Shown: positions 1 through 9,282 of the stretch, one piece after another | How the letters are laid out: each line of letters opens with the position of its first letter | Numbering within the stretch: the first letter of the stretch is position 1 | From: Yaniella flava | GTDB lineage: Bacteria; Actinomycetota; Actinomycetes; Actinomycetales; Micrococcaceae | DNA length: 64,000 nucleotides | Assembly: GCF_039529295.1 (NCBI RefSeq) | Contig: NZ_BAAAMN010000049.1 | Location: forward strand, 62,001-126,000 | Direction of reading: 5' to 3' | The notes under the pieces: model-generated | What the model saw: the letters and a program-made list of their open reading frames with translations, nothing else | The model's database searches: none | What the model was told of the DNA's origin: nothing | Program-made: the position numbers and the translations under genes

Positions 1-1681
1 TGACAACGGCTCCGCCGTCGATCGTGGCCTGACGGAGTTTTTCGACGGCGCCGAGGCCGGAAAAGGACAACGGCCGGGGCACCAGGAATGCTTCAAGGCG
101 AGGTAGACTCCAGACAGCAATCGACCCAATAATGATGACGATCAGTGACAGCATAAGTGCCGGATTAATACCGTGCCACAACGCCAGCTCGACATTGTGC
201 TGCGTGCCAATGGCTGCGGTTGCAGCGGCAGAGACAAGACCCGACAAGACAAACGGAACGACCCCAAGAACCAAAGACAAAGACGCGTTAACCGCCGGAT
301 AGCCCCAAAAGCTTATCGGTGCTTCATGGACTGCTTGCAGGTTCGCGCCACTACCACGCGGGGTATTGATCCAGTTTTGTGGCGAGCGATATTTTCCCAT
401 CGCGCCGAGCACGAAGCGCCCAGAGTAGGCAAACGTGGCAACGGCGGTCAGCACGGCTATACCGGTCAGTACCCACGGTAGTATGCCCGGAAGCGGTGCC
501 TCCAGAAATGCTGCGAACAGCGACTCCTTCGACACAAAGCCCAGCAACGGCGGGAGCCCTGCCATAGAGGCTGCGCCTAGGATGATCACTGTTGTAGTAG
601 CGGGCATGGCCATCTTGCGCACGGTTAGCATGCGCATATCTCGAGTCCCGGCTTCATGGTCGATCACACCGATCGAAAGGAAGAGCGCGGACTTGAACAG
701 GGCATGTGCGATGGTGTGCAGTATGGCCGCGGTGATGGCAACTGGTGTGCCGATACCGATCAGCGCAACGAGGTAACCAAGCTGGGACATCGTCGAATAG
801 GCCAGGAGTTCTTTGAGGTCATAGCGACGCAGCGCCGCAACGGCACCCATCAACGCGGTAATAAGCCCCGAACCGACCAACAACACGAGCCATAAAGTGT
901 TCCCGGCCAAGACTGGTGAGAAGAGCAATAGTAGATAGATGCCGGCTTTGACCATGGCAGCGGCGTGTAGGTACGCCGAAACTGGTGAGATCGCCACCAT
1001 AGAGTCTGGCAGCCAAGATTGAAACGGAAATTGCGCCGATTTAGTAAAGGCGGCAAGTACCACCGTGATGACCAGCCAGGTGACGATGGTTGGGTCTTCC
1101 CAGATGTCCGATCCAAGCACCTCAGTCACGACCGTTGTTCCAGCCGAGGCGATCATCACGGCCACTGCAGCTAACAGTGCGAGACCACCAAGAACCGTGA
1201 CGAGCAGAGTCCTAACCGCAGGCTTCCTTGCATGTGAGCCCGAACGAGCAATCAGAAAGAACGATGCCAGCGTGGTAGCTTCCCACGCAACATACAGCAC
1301 CATGAGGTCATTTGCCAAGACGAGAATTAGCATGGCCAAAGCGAACGACGACATCGACAGGTAAAAACTCGTGATCTTTGTCTTACCCAAGTACTTTGCT
1401 GAGTAGAACAGCACTCCGGCGCCGATAATCAATACCAGCAGACCAAAGACCAATGACAACCCGTTGAGACGCAGGTGGAACCCTACGTTGAAGAAATCTG
1501 GGATCCAAGGATAGTACTCAACGACTTCCCCACCCGATCCGATGAACGCCTGGATGAGCGTCCACGCTGCTGCCGCTAAGGGGAGCCATAGTAACCATCC
1601 GGCGTTTCTCCCAAACCAATGCGAAAGCGGAGCAGCGAGCACCACTGCGAGCAGTGTTAATACAACCGCCGTTAGGAGCAC
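1..1681 (-). CDS. mrpA: Mrp-type Na+/H+ antiporter subunit A (partial, runs off left edge)
   Basis: Large membrane subunit of the multisubunit Mrp/Mnh cation/proton antiporter, homologous to the proton-pumping subunit NuoL of complex I. About 560 N-terminal codons are present; the stop lies outside the window. The translation is a continuous series of hydrophobic helices with the family blocks WEATTLASFFLIARS (Glu near residue 134), TKSAQFPFQSWLPDSM (Lys near 213) and HTIAHALFKSALF. I place the start at a GTG at 1681: a GAGG Shine-Dalgarno sits about nine bases upstream and an in-frame TGA lies three codons before it. MrpA of related actinobacteria is fused to an MrpB-like domain at its C-terminus, which cannot be seen here. 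A stand-alone hydrogenase-4/NuoL-like subunit is the less likely alternative. Confidence 0.88.
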   Translation of the reverse strand, partial: MLLTAVVLTLLAVVLAAPLSHWFGRNAGWLLWLPLAAAAWTLIQAFIGSGGEVVEYYPWIPDFFNVGFHLRLNGLSLVFGLLVLIIGAGVLFYSAKYLGKTKITSFYLSMSSFALAMLILVLANDLMVLYVAWEATTLASFFLIARSGSHARKPAVRTLLVTVLGGLALLAAVAVMIASAGTTVVTEVLGSDIWEDPTIVTWLVITVVLAAFTKSAQFPFQSWLPDSMVAISPVSAYLHAAAMVKAGIYLLLLFSPVLAGNTLWLVLLVGSGLITALMGAVAALRRYDLKELLAYSTMSQLGYLVALIGIGTPVAITAAILHTIAHALFKSALFLSIGVIDHEAGTRDMRMLTVRKMAMPATTTVIILGAASMAGLPPLLGFVSKESLFAAFLEAPLPGILPWVLTGIAVLTAVATFAYSGRFVLGAMGKYRSPQNWINTPRGSGANLQAVHEAPISFWGYPAVNASLSLVLGVVPFVLSGLVSAAATAAIGTQHNVELALWHGINPALMLSLIVIIIGSIAVWSLPRLEAFLVPRPLSFSGLGAVEKLRQATIDGGAVV

Positions 1682-1797
1682 GGTGCTTCACCTCTTCGCA
1701 AGTATCTACACCAACTGACTTGGTTGCCTACTTGCGCGACATCGTTCGGCTAAAATGGCAAGAAATTGGTGCGCGGTTCCTTTGGCGCACCACACAA

Positions 1798-1826
1798 TAT
1801 TTACACAGTACACGCTACAGTTTCAA
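1798..1826 (-). promoter_or_regulatory. Possible promoter of mrpA
   Basis: On the minus strand a TTGAAA hexamer (1821-1826) is followed after 17 bases by TAAATA (1798-1803), about 115 bases before the mrpA GTG. The -35 fits the vegetative consensus well and the -10 only moderately. No other gene on this strand lies between it and mrpA. This is a pattern-based guess. Confidence 0.3.
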
Positions 1827-1861
1827 ACTTGTGACAAGTGCAGACATGCGAGTTTTAACGC

Positions 1862-1884
1862 AAAAAACCGCGACGATATCGCGG
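1862..1884 (-). terminator. Rho-independent terminator of tRNA-Leu
   Basis: On the minus strand, directly after the tRNA-Leu 3' end, the hairpin CCGCGA-TATCG-TCGCGG (1868-1884) is followed by six T residues (1862-1867). This is a standard intrinsic terminator that isolates the tRNA from the mrpA promoter region. Confidence 0.8.
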
Positions 1885-1891
1885 TGAGAAG

Positions 1892-1973
1892 TACCCGAAG
1901 TGGGACTCGAACCCACACATCTTTCGATATTGCATTTTGAGTGCAACGCGTCTACCAATTCCGCCATTCGGGC
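1892..1973 (-). tRNA. tRNA-Leu (anticodon CAA)
   Basis: An 82-nt class II tRNA. Acceptor arm GCCCGAA pairs with TTCGGGT (one G-U), discriminator A. The anticodon loop CTCAAAA inside the stem TTGCA/TGCAA gives anticodon CAA, reading UUG. The long variable arm is typical of tRNA-Leu, and the T-arm GTGGGTTCGAGTCCCAC is intact. CCA is not encoded. Confidence 0.95.
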
Positions 1974-2088
1974 TAGGCACCTGACCTATTTTACACGAGT
2001 TTTAAGAATTACCAAACGTAGGGTTTCTTCGTTCTGACGTAGTATAAAAGACTGAATCAACCGACTCCAACGACGACGCGAGGTCACG

Positions 2089-2688
2089 ATGACTGCACCC
2101 GAAACCACTCAAGCGATGCGTATTGTGGTGGCAGAGGATGAAACGATTATCCGTTTGGATATCGTAGAAACGCTCACAGCACAAGGTTATGAGGTTGTAG
2201 GAGTAGCTGATAATGGTCAGCGTGCTGTTGAGATGGTGCACGAGCTCGCACCAGATGTAGTGCTGATGGATATTTCTATGCCGGTCATGGATGGAATTTC
2301 TGCGACACGTCAGATTTCTGAGCAGTCGTTGGCACCGGTTGTAATTCTGACCGCATTTTCACAACGGGATTTAATCGATCAGGCCACTCAAGCCGGCGCC
2401 ATGAGCTATATCGTGAAGCCTTTTAGTGAAACAGATTTGGTCCCGGCTATCGAGCTGGCGAAGGCTCGTTATGAGCAGCTGGTTGCTCTGGAGGCCGAAG
2501 TATCGGATCTTTCAACCAGATTCGAAACTCGGAAAATGGTCGATCAGGCCAAAACTTTGTTGATGCACAAGTTGGAGATTACTGAGCCCGAAGCGTTTCG
2601 TTGGATTCAGAAAACGTCGATGGATCGGCGTTTAACTATGAAAGATGTTGCCCAGACTGTTCTTGAACAGTTGGGCAACCCTTCCTAA
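2089..2688 (+). CDS. pdtaR: ANTAR-domain response regulator (PdtaR-like)
   Basis: Two-component response regulator that acts on RNA. Residues ~10-125 form a receiver domain with the acidic pocket AEDE (16-18), phospho-acceptor Asp61 in VLMDISMP and the conserved Lys in YIVKPF. Residues ~135-195 form an ANTAR domain, which binds paired-hairpin RNA and causes antitermination when the receiver is phosphorylated. The usual partner is a PdtaS-type histidine kinase, which is not in the window. At 199 aa it has normal family length. ATG is preceded by GAGGTC. It is the only plus-strand gene in the first 11 kb and is convergent with pyk, only four bases apart. Placement beside pyk is typical of Micrococcaceae. 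Confidence 0.93.
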   Translation: MTAPETTQAMRIVVAEDETIIRLDIVETLTAQGYEVVGVADNGQRAVEMVHELAPDVVLMDISMPVMDGISATRQISEQSLAPVVILTAFSQRDLIDQATQAGAMSYIVKPFSETDLVPAIELAKARYEQLVALEAEVSDLSTRFETRKMVDQAKTLLMHKLEITEPEAFRWIQKTSMDRRLTMKDVAQTVLEQLGNPS

Positions 2689-2692
2689 GTGA

Positions 2693-4192
2693 CTACATCG
2701 GTGACCAGCCGGATACTTTGTCCCAGCGGTGCGCCGGTGGGGCTACAGCGGAGTCGGCCAAGGCGGGATCAATTTCAGCCGTGGTGGAGCCCATCCGGTG
2801 GACTTTGAGCATATTCGTGGATCCTGGTACTCCCGGCGGTGAGCCGGCAACCATAACCACGAGGTCATCGATCTCAGCCAGTCCTGCTTTGACGAGTTCG
2901 TGATCGATTTGCTCCGTCATCTGGTCCGTCGAATCTTTGAACGGCACCAAATTCGGTGTGACACCCCACGACAGACACAACATATTATTTGTCGTGTATG
3001 AATGCGTGAACGCGTAAATCGGCTGCGGAGCGCGCAGCCGTGAAAGTCGGCGGGCCGAGTCGCCAGACTGGGTGAACGTCACTAAGAATGGAATATGTAA
3101 TGTTGCTGCAATATCGACTGCAGCTCGCGTGATCGCTCCCCCACGGGTACCTGGGCGGGTTCCCAAAGGTGGCATCCGTTCCAGTCCGTGCTCTTCAGTG
3201 GATTCAATGATGCTCGACATGGTCTGCACTGTGCGTACGGGGTATTTACCTACCGACGTCTCACCAGAGAGCATGACTGCGTCGGCTCCATCAAGGACAG
3301 CGTTGGCACAGTCGGAAGCTTCAGCACGTGTTGGGCGTGGGCTTTCGATCATAGATTCGAGCACTTGGGTTGCAACAATGACAGGCTTAGCCCAGCGACG
3401 TGCAAGATCGATGGCGTTCTTTTGTACCACCGGCACTTGCTCTAAGGGTAGTTCCACCCCGAGGTCACCGCGGGCGACCATGATGGCGTCAAAGGCGTCA
3501 ATGATCTCTTGGAGGTTGTCGACGGCCTGTGGTTTCTCGAGTTTGGCGATCACGGGGATGCGGCGACCTTCTTCCTCCATGATCTTGTGCACCGGTTCAA
3601 TATCAGCGCCACTGCGAACAAACGATAGCGCAACCATGTCGACGCCGAGTTTCAGCGCGAATCGTAGGTCTTCTTCGTCTTTTTCGGTCAGGGCAGGAAT
3701 ATTCACAGCAACACCCGGGAGGTTGATGCCCTTGTTATTCGATACTGTGCCGCCGATGACGACGTTGGTCACGACATCCGTGTCTGTGACCTCAATGGCC
3801 TGCAGCGCGATTTTGCCGTCGTCGATGAGTAGCTGGTCGCCTACTTCTACGTCGCCGGGCAGTCCCTTGAATGTGGTCGAGCAGATATCTTGGGTACCTT
3901 CAATGTCACGTGTCGTGATGGTGAAGGTGTCGCCGTCTTCTAGGAGATGGGGGCCGTCGGCGAATCGGCCAAGACGAATTTTGGGGCCCTGGAGGTCTGC
4001 AAACACGGCCACGGATTCATCTAGATCCGAAGCAGCCTGACGGATCGTTTTGAATGTGTTGGTGTGGACGGCATGGTCACCGTGACTGAAGTTGAGCCGA
4101 GCGACGTTGACGCCGGCTTTGAGGAGCTCACTAGTAGTTTTATATCCCTGAGTAGCAGGGCCAAAGGTTGCGACAATCTTCGCGTGTCTCAT
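2693..4192 (-). CDS. pyk: Pyruvate kinase
   Basis: Converts phosphoenolpyruvate and ADP to pyruvate and ATP in the last step of glycolysis. Landmarks in order are KIVATFGPA at the N-terminus, the substrate-binding segment NFSHGDH, the active-site segment VIAKLEKPQAVDNLQEI, the metal-binding MVARGDLGVE, and LSGETSVGKYP at the start of the allosteric C-terminal domain. I chose the ATG (MRHAKIV) rather than a GTG two codons upstream; the Shine-Dalgarno does not separate them. About 499 aa, slightly longer at the C-terminus than the common 470-490. It is the last gene of the minus-strand run coming from lgt. Confidence 0.96.
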   Translation of the reverse strand: MRHAKIVATFGPATQGYKTTSELLKAGVNVARLNFSHGDHAVHTNTFKTIRQAASDLDESVAVFADLQGPKIRLGRFADGPHLLEDGDTFTITTRDIEGTQDICSTTFKGLPGDVEVGDQLLIDDGKIALQAIEVTDTDVVTNVVIGGTVSNNKGINLPGVAVNIPALTEKDEEDLRFALKLGVDMVALSFVRSGADIEPVHKIMEEEGRRIPVIAKLEKPQAVDNLQEIIDAFDAIMVARGDLGVELPLEQVPVVQKNAIDLARRWAKPVIVATQVLESMIESPRPTRAEASDCANAVLDGADAVMLSGETSVGKYPVRTVQTMSSIIESTEEHGLERMPPLGTRPGTRGGAITRAAVDIAATLHIPFLVTFTQSGDSARRLSRLRAPQPIYAFTHSYTTNNMLCLSWGVTPNLVPFKDSTDQMTEQIDHELVKAGLAEIDDLVVMVAGSPPGVPGSTNMLKVHRMGSTTAEIDPALADSAVAPPAHRWDKVSGWSPM

Positions 4193-4260
4193 GCTCACCA
4201 GTCTATGGTTCCTCGTTTTGAATGTTAATGATTCGACGTTGACGTCCGGGATGACTTAGC

Positions 4261-5253
4261 TCATGGTGACGGTTTGTTCGTCTGGTCGTCATCGTTTGAG
4301 TTCTCGTTGTGCCCGGCAGTCTCCTCGTCATCATCCGCTGCCGCGGCCGTACCAGTGGCTGCGTGTCCTTCCCGATAGATCTTATCGGCTTCTGCTTTCT
4401 CTTCCGCCGTCTTGGGGCGCGTGATAATCGAATAGATCAACAGTGCGACGGCAATCAGGAACATGAGCACCGAGGTCCACGTGTTCGTGCGGGCCTCGAT
4501 CCCAAGTATGTTCCAGATTTGTGCGTCATCCATACGGATGGACTCGATGGGGATACGTCCCAGGGTATACCAGACGATATAGGACCACAGCATCATGCCG
4601 TTACGCAGTTTGAAGCGTCGGTCGATGAGTAGTAGGACGGCAACGCCCAGGAGGTTCCAGACCGATTCGTAGAGGAATGTTGGGTGGAACAGCGTGTCTG
4701 CGGGCAGGTCTGCGGGGAAGTTGTAGTGGTCTGCTTCGACTTCGAGACCCCACGGCAGCGTGGTGGGTTCGCCGAAGAGTTCCTGGTTGAAGTAGTTCCC
4801 CCAACGCCCTACGGCTTGGGCTAAGAGAATACCGGGGGCGATCGCGTCGGCCATTGCTGGCATGCGGAGTCCATAGCGCCGGCACGCGAACCAGACGCCT
4901 AGCGCTCCACCGCCGATGGCGCCCCAAATGGCGATGCCACCTTCCCAGATGGCAAAGATTTTGGAGAGGTCACCGGTCCCGTCGTAGTTCGGGCCGAAGT
5001 ACTGGTCTGGCACGGTGACCACGTGATACAGGCGCGCGCCGATGATGCCGAAGACGACGGCCCAGAGTCCGACGTCATACATCTGTTCTGATTTGCCACC
5101 CCGGGCTGCCCAGCGTTTCCCACCCAACCAGAAGGCCAGGACACCACCGAGAATGATGCACAACGCGTAGATGTGTATCTTGATGGGCCCGATCTCAAAA
5201 CCATCTGTTGGTGGCGGTGGGATCGACGCGATCAGGGTGGCTGCATCGTACAT
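4261..5253 (-). CDS. lgt: Phosphatidylglycerol-prolipoprotein diacylglyceryl transferase
   Basis: Integral membrane enzyme that moves diacylglycerol from phosphatidylglycerol to the lipobox cysteine of prelipoproteins, the first step of lipoprotein maturation. The translation has about seven membrane helices with the family hallmarks KIHIYALCI, GIIGARLYHV and the Lgt signature GRWGNYFNQELFGEP. The last ~45 residues are a charged, Asp/Glu-rich cytoplasmic tail (AADDDEETAGHNENSNDDDQ) of the kind seen in actinobacterial Lgt. It follows trpA with 26 bases between. At least two candidate lipoprotein substrates lie in this window (26848-27561 and 62089-62229). Confidence 0.95.
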   Translation of the reverse strand: MYDAATLIASIPPPPTDGFEIGPIKIHIYALCIILGGVLAFWLGGKRWAARGGKSEQMYDVGLWAVVFGIIGARLYHVVTVPDQYFGPNYDGTGDLSKIFAIWEGGIAIWGAIGGGALGVWFACRRYGLRMPAMADAIAPGILLAQAVGRWGNYFNQELFGEPTTLPWGLEVEADHYNFPADLPADTLFHPTFLYESVWNLLGVAVLLLIDRRFKLRNGMMLWSYIVWYTLGRIPIESIRMDDAQIWNILGIEARTNTWTSVLMFLIAVALLIYSIITRPKTAEEKAEADKIYREGHAATGTAAAADDDEETAGHNENSNDDDQTNKPSP

Positions 5254-5279
5254 AAGGTGATTGTCCTCGTGTTCTGGCG

Positions 5280-6080
5280 TTAGTTCTTGGGTGCCCCGGT
5301 AACGAGGTGACGGGTCAGCTCGCCTACTGCCTGTGGGCCGCCGTCACGGAGGGCTGCTACGAGTGCGGTACCTACGATAGCACCGTCGGCATATGTTCCG
5401 ATTTCCGCAACGTGTTCGGGTTCTGAGATACCTAAACCGACGCAGACACGTGGTGCGCCAGCGTCGTGCGCACGTTGGACGACCCGTGCTGCGGCGTTGG
5501 AGACTTCACCTCGAGCGCCTGTGACGCCCATGACGGACACGGCGTAGACAAACCCGCGGGAGGAATCGACGGTCAATTTCACGCGCTCTTCCGAGGAGGA
5601 CGGTGCGGTCAAAAAGATTCGGTCGAGACCGTATTTATCAGAGGCTTCGAACCATTCACTGGCTTCTTCTGGAACCAGGTCCGGGGTGACGAGCCCTGCT
5701 CCCCCGGATTCGGCGAAGCGGCGTGAGAATTCGTCGACGCCCATGCGGTCAACCAGATTCCAGTAGGTCATGATGACAACCGCCGCGTCAGTCCGGGCGG
5801 TGACTTCATTGACGATGTGGAATACGTCGGCGACGCGAAAACCGTTCTGTAAGGCTTGGCTGGTGGCTTGTTGGATTACTTCGCCGTCCATGACGGGATC
5901 TGAGTACGGCAAGCCGATCTCGATGATGTCGGCTCCGTTATTGCCAAGTTCAACGGCGGCTTCGATGGAGTCTTCGATGCTCGGATAACCGGCCGGTAGG
6001 TACCCGATAAATGCGGTGCGACCCTCGGATCGTGCCTGTTCGATCTTGTCGGAAGTGAGGGAACGAATCTGTTCAGTCAT
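5280..6080 (-). CDS. trpA: Tryptophan synthase alpha chain
   Basis: Cleaves indole-3-glycerol phosphate to indole and glyceraldehyde-3-phosphate; indole is channelled to the beta chain. A 266-aa TIM barrel with FIGYLPAGYP near the N-terminus, the catalytic Glu in DIIEIGLPYSDP and the catalytic Asp in SDPVMDG, and the phosphate-binding GLGIS and GAIVGTAL loops near the end. It lies four bases after trpB, so the two are almost certainly co-translated. Confidence 0.97.
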   Translation of the reverse strand: MTEQIRSLTSDKIEQARSEGRTAFIGYLPAGYPSIEDSIEAAVELGNNGADIIEIGLPYSDPVMDGEVIQQATSQALQNGFRVADVFHIVNEVTARTDAAVVIMTYWNLVDRMGVDEFSRRFAESGGAGLVTPDLVPEEASEWFEASDKYGLDRIFLTAPSSSEERVKLTVDSSRGFVYAVSVMGVTGARGEVSNAAARVVQRAHDAGAPRVCVGLGISEPEHVAEIGTYADGAIVGTALVAALRDGGPQAVGELTRHLVTGAPKN

Positions 6081-6084
6081 GCGG

Positions 6085-7386
6085 TTATTCTCCTAGCTCG
6101 GTGAGATCTTCGGGGACCATACCGAACCAGGTGGCGGCGGTACTGACGTCTTTATCGCCACGACCAGACAGCGATACGATGATGACTTTCTGGTTCTCAG
6201 CGGGGGTCTGCGCATCCACGACGCCTTCGGCTACCCACTCTGCTGCCAGCTGCTGTGCGCCTGCAACAGCGTGTGCTGATTCAATGGCTGGCATAATACC
6301 TTCGGTGCGTGTGAGCTGTTCGAACGCCTTCATGGCGTCGGCATCACTGACGGGACGGTAGCTCGCCCGTGCAGTGTCATGCAGAAACGCATGCTGTGGC
6401 CCGACACCTGGATAGTCCAGTCCGGCAGAAACTGAATGTGAATCAATGGTTTGGCCATCTTCGTCCTGCATCAGGTAGGTGCGTGCGCCGTGCAGTACCC
6501 CGACCCTACCCAGCGCAATGGGTGCGGCGTGTTTCCCGGTATCGAGTCCGGCTCCCCCGGCTTCCATACCGTAGAGACCAACTTCGGCATCGTCGAGAAA
6601 GCCGTGGAAGATACCGATGGCGTTGGAACCGCCGCCAACACAGGCAACAACGGCATCTGGGAGCTTACCGGCCTGGTCGATGGATTGTTGACGGGCTTCT
6701 TCACCGATGACCTGATGAAAGTAGCGCACCATTTCTGGGAATGGTGCCGGTCCAGTCACCGTCCCTAACAGGTAGTGCGTGGTATCGACGGAGGCCACCC
6801 AGTCGCGTAGAGCTTCATTGATGGCATCTTTGAGGGTACGTGCCCCGATGTTGACCGCTTTGACTTCGGCACCGAGCAGTTCCATACGGGCTACGTTGAG
6901 CGCTTGACGTTCGGTGTCTGCTTCTCCCATGTAGACGGTGCATTCCATACCGAACAGTGCTGCGGCCGTGGCGGTGGCCACGCCGTGTTGGCCTGCTCCG
7001 GTTTCTGCGATAAGTCGGGTTTTGCCCATGCGCTTTGCCAGCAGTGCTTGACCGATCACGTTATTAATTTTGTGGGACCCGGTGTGGTTGAGATCTTCCC
7101 GTTTGAGGAAGATGCGAACACCCGGGTAGTCCTTGGCAAAACGTGTGGCTTCGGTGAGCAGTGATGGCCTGTTGATGTAATTGGTATACAGGTCATTGAG
7201 TTCGTCGACGAACTCCGGGTCTTCGATTGCCTCACGGAAGGTTTCTTCGACTTCGCCTAAAGCAGCCATGAGCGATTCTGGCATCCATTGGCCACCATAT
7301 GGACCGAAGTAAGGGCCGGGCAGTTGTTGGAAGTCACCCTCGTGTTCGTATGAACCGGGCGCTGGTCTATCCATTGGGGTGCTCAT
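6085..7386 (-). CDS. trpB: Tryptophan synthase beta chain
   Basis: PLP enzyme that joins indole and L-serine to make L-tryptophan. 433 aa with the PLP-lysine segment HTGSHKINNV, the catalytic Glu region ETGAGQHG, the phosphate-binding CVGGGSNAIG loop, and the C-terminal LSGRGDKD motif. It is a TrpB1-type chain, the form that pairs with TrpA, which lies immediately downstream. Upstream trpC is 63 bases away. Confidence 0.97.
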   Translation of the reverse strand: MSTPMDRPAPGSYEHEGDFQQLPGPYFGPYGGQWMPESLMAALGEVEETFREAIEDPEFVDELNDLYTNYINRPSLLTEATRFAKDYPGVRIFLKREDLNHTGSHKINNVIGQALLAKRMGKTRLIAETGAGQHGVATATAAALFGMECTVYMGEADTERQALNVARMELLGAEVKAVNIGARTLKDAINEALRDWVASVDTTHYLLGTVTGPAPFPEMVRYFHQVIGEEARQQSIDQAGKLPDAVVACVGGGSNAIGIFHGFLDDAEVGLYGMEAGGAGLDTGKHAAPIALGRVGVLHGARTYLMQDEDGQTIDSHSVSAGLDYPGVGPQHAFLHDTARASYRPVSDADAMKAFEQLTRTEGIMPAIESAHAVAGAQQLAAEWVAEGVVDAQTPAENQKVIIVSLSGRGDKDVSTAATWFGMVPEDLTELGE

Positions 7387-7449
7387 ATGTGTCTTTCCAA
7401 ATACGACAACCGCCCCGGCTTCTGTTCCGGGGCAGCATGATGTCTGGTG

Positions 7450-8274
7450 TTATGGGCGGCTAGCTTGACGAAAGTCGGTGATCGCTTGGGACGGTTCACC
7501 GTGACGAACGAGTGCTTCACCAACGAGTACTGCATCTGCACCTTGTGCAGCGTACATGGCAACATCTTGTGCTTCTTTGACACCCGATTCGGCAACCCGG
7601 ATGACGGCATCCGGTAGTTGATCCGCGAGCGTTCCGTAGTGCGAAGTATCGACTTCTAGCGTTTTCAGGTTGCGCACATTGATACCAACGATCGGTGCTT
7701 CAACGGCGGCTGCTCGTTCGATTTCCTCGACAGTATGGGTTTCGACGAGCGCGTTCATGCCCAGTTCGTGAGTCAAAGCCAGATAGTCCCGTAATTGGGC
7801 ATCATCAAGGGCTGCAACAATGAGCAGTACGATATCGGCGTCGTGAGCACGTGCTTCGTAAATCTGGTATTCGTCTACCGTGAAGTCTTTGCGCAGCAGT
7901 GGGACATCAACTCGTGCTCGGACGGCATCAAAATCAGCTAACGACCCATTGAAGCGGCGCTGTTCGGTCAACACCGAAATCGCAGCCGCACCTCCGGCGG
8001 CGTACTGTGCAGCCAATTCTGCCGGAGATTCTATATTGGAAAGCGGCCCGACTGAAGGTGACGCCCGCTTCACTTCAGCAATGATGCCGACGCCAGCTGG
8101 ATTATCTCGTCCGCCTACCAGGGCAGCATGTGCGTCTCGGGCTGGTGACACTTCAGCGGCCAGCTGTTGCATTCGAGACGGTGACGTCGTCGCTTTGCGG
8201 GCACCCATGTCTTCGATGACGCCCTCAATAATGCTGTCGAGGACCGTACCGGTTGAGGAATGTGCTGGAATCAT
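7450..8274 (-). CDS. trpC: Indole-3-glycerol phosphate synthase
   Basis: Closes the ring of CdRP to indole-3-glycerol phosphate. 274-aa single-domain barrel with the catalytic Lys in AEVKRASPS, LLRKDFTVDEYQI, the NVRNLKTLEVD strand and the phosphate-binding ESGV and VLVGEALV loops. It is not fused to TrpF. It starts three bases after the stop of the HGxxPAAW gene, in one operon with trpE upstream and trpBA downstream. Confidence 0.96.
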   Translation of the reverse strand: MIPAHSSTGTVLDSIIEGVIEDMGARKATTSPSRMQQLAAEVSPARDAHAALVGGRDNPAGVGIIAEVKRASPSVGPLSNIESPAELAAQYAAGGAAAISVLTEQRRFNGSLADFDAVRARVDVPLLRKDFTVDEYQIYEARAHDADIVLLIVAALDDAQLRDYLALTHELGMNALVETHTVEEIERAAAVEAPIVGINVRNLKTLEVDTSHYGTLADQLPDAVIRVAESGVKEAQDVAMYAAQGADAVLVGEALVRHGEPSQAITDFRQASRP

Positions 8275-8277
8275 GAC

Positions 8278-8544
8278 TTAGTAGTCTCCGTTAGAGCCTT
8301 TACCTGCCAGGCGCATGAAGAAACCCACCGGTAGGCCTACCACTGCGATGGCGACACCGACCCACATGACGATCCAGAGTGCGGCCAACGAACCGATGGC
8401 AGCGACCATGAGACCAACCAAGACGAATAACACGAGGGCCCAGGCAGCTGGCGAGTTGCCGTGGCTCGGCGATTCGTTATGCGTTGGGTCGTTGAGAATT
8501 CGACCGTATTCGTCGACTTCCATTTCGTAAGTGGTGTTAGCCAT
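8278..8544 (-). CDS. HGxxPAAW-motif small membrane protein
   Basis: 88-aa protein with the motif HGNSPAAW (residues ~28-35) followed by two hydrophobic helices and a short basic tail. The HGxxPAAW family is an actinobacterial small-membrane-protein family recurrently encoded between trpE and trpC; its function is unknown. Position in the operon suggests a link to tryptophan synthesis or to the neighbouring Trp-associated membrane protein, but nothing in the sequence shows what it does. Confidence 0.85.
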   Translation of the reverse strand: MANTTYEMEVDEYGRILNDPTHNESPSHGNSPAAWALVLFVLVGLMVAAIGSLAALWIVMWVGVAIAVVGLPVGFFMRLAGKGSNGDY

Positions 8545-8667
8545 GAGCGTGTTGCCTTTCTATCAGCCAGAACGTTTCCGGCAGCTTCAAGTTGCTAGCA
8601 ATGATATGTTCTCTATTCTGCCATTTATTCTGGGCGATCAGTCTAGAACACGAACTACTACGCGATT

Positions 8668-9282
8668 CTACGTCGGGTCTTCGCCACGAGATAATTCGTC
8701 CCAGGTGTCGATCTCATCGAGTGGTCCATCTTTTTGGGCGGGTTTTTGAGCCCCGACATCGTACTTTTTGGTTTTCCCAATGGGCCATCGTGAACCAACG
8801 GTCACTGCCAGCACTCCCCCAAGGAACACGACGGCTGACCCAATGACGGTGAGCCATGGGAATACAGAGACCTCAATGTTTGCTGCAACGTCGGCCATGC
8901 CTGTGGTGCCGGTGGTTTCCGCAATCTTCTGCGAGGCGGCAGTGAGAGGGTTGATCAGCACATTGATACTTGCCCAGCCCATAGCAAACGATCCAAGCAC
9001 CGCGACAACACCGACGATCCAGCGACCTACTTTTCGGGTGATGGACAGTGCCGCAGCAGCAGCTATGGTGACCAACGACATGGCGGTAATGACCGGGGAG
9101 GCTTCTTGGCCCGAGAGCTGGATATTGGCAATATGGGCGGCCTCAAAACCGGTCGCAGTAACCCAGGTTTGGGTTGAACCAATGAGCGCGAGTGTACCGC
9201 CGAGCAACATGATCAATACGGTCATACTGCGAGTTAAGCCCTTGGGCGGCTTGGGCGCTTCGGTGGGTTGCGGAGTGGTCAT
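8668..9282 (-). CDS. Trp biosynthesis-associated membrane protein (Trp_oprn_chp family)
   Basis: 204-aa protein with four predicted membrane helices: residues ~20-42, ~65-85, ~90-112 and ~145-170. The N-terminus is Pro-rich and the C-terminal tail charged, ending in LSRGEDPT. It overlaps the trpE stop by four bases (ATGA), so it is translationally coupled to trpE. The family is known only from its constant place in actinobacterial trp operons. Transport or feedback sensing are both possible; no catalytic motif is visible. Confidence 0.85.
   Translation of the reverse strand: MTTPQPTEAPKPPKGLTRSMTVLIMLLGGTLALIGSTQTWVTATGFEAAHIANIQLSGQEASPVITAMSLVTIAAAAALSITRKVGRWIVGVVAVLGSFAMGWASINVLINPLTAASQKIAETTGTTGMADVAANIEVSVFPWLTVIGSAVVFLGGVLAVTVGSRWPIGKTKKYDVGAQKPAQKDGPLDEIDTWDELSRGEDPT

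Noticed and set aside
3072..4040. 322-residue plus-strand open frame
   Set aside because: Fully antisense to pyk; Ser/Thr/Met-rich shadow of a GC-biased gene.
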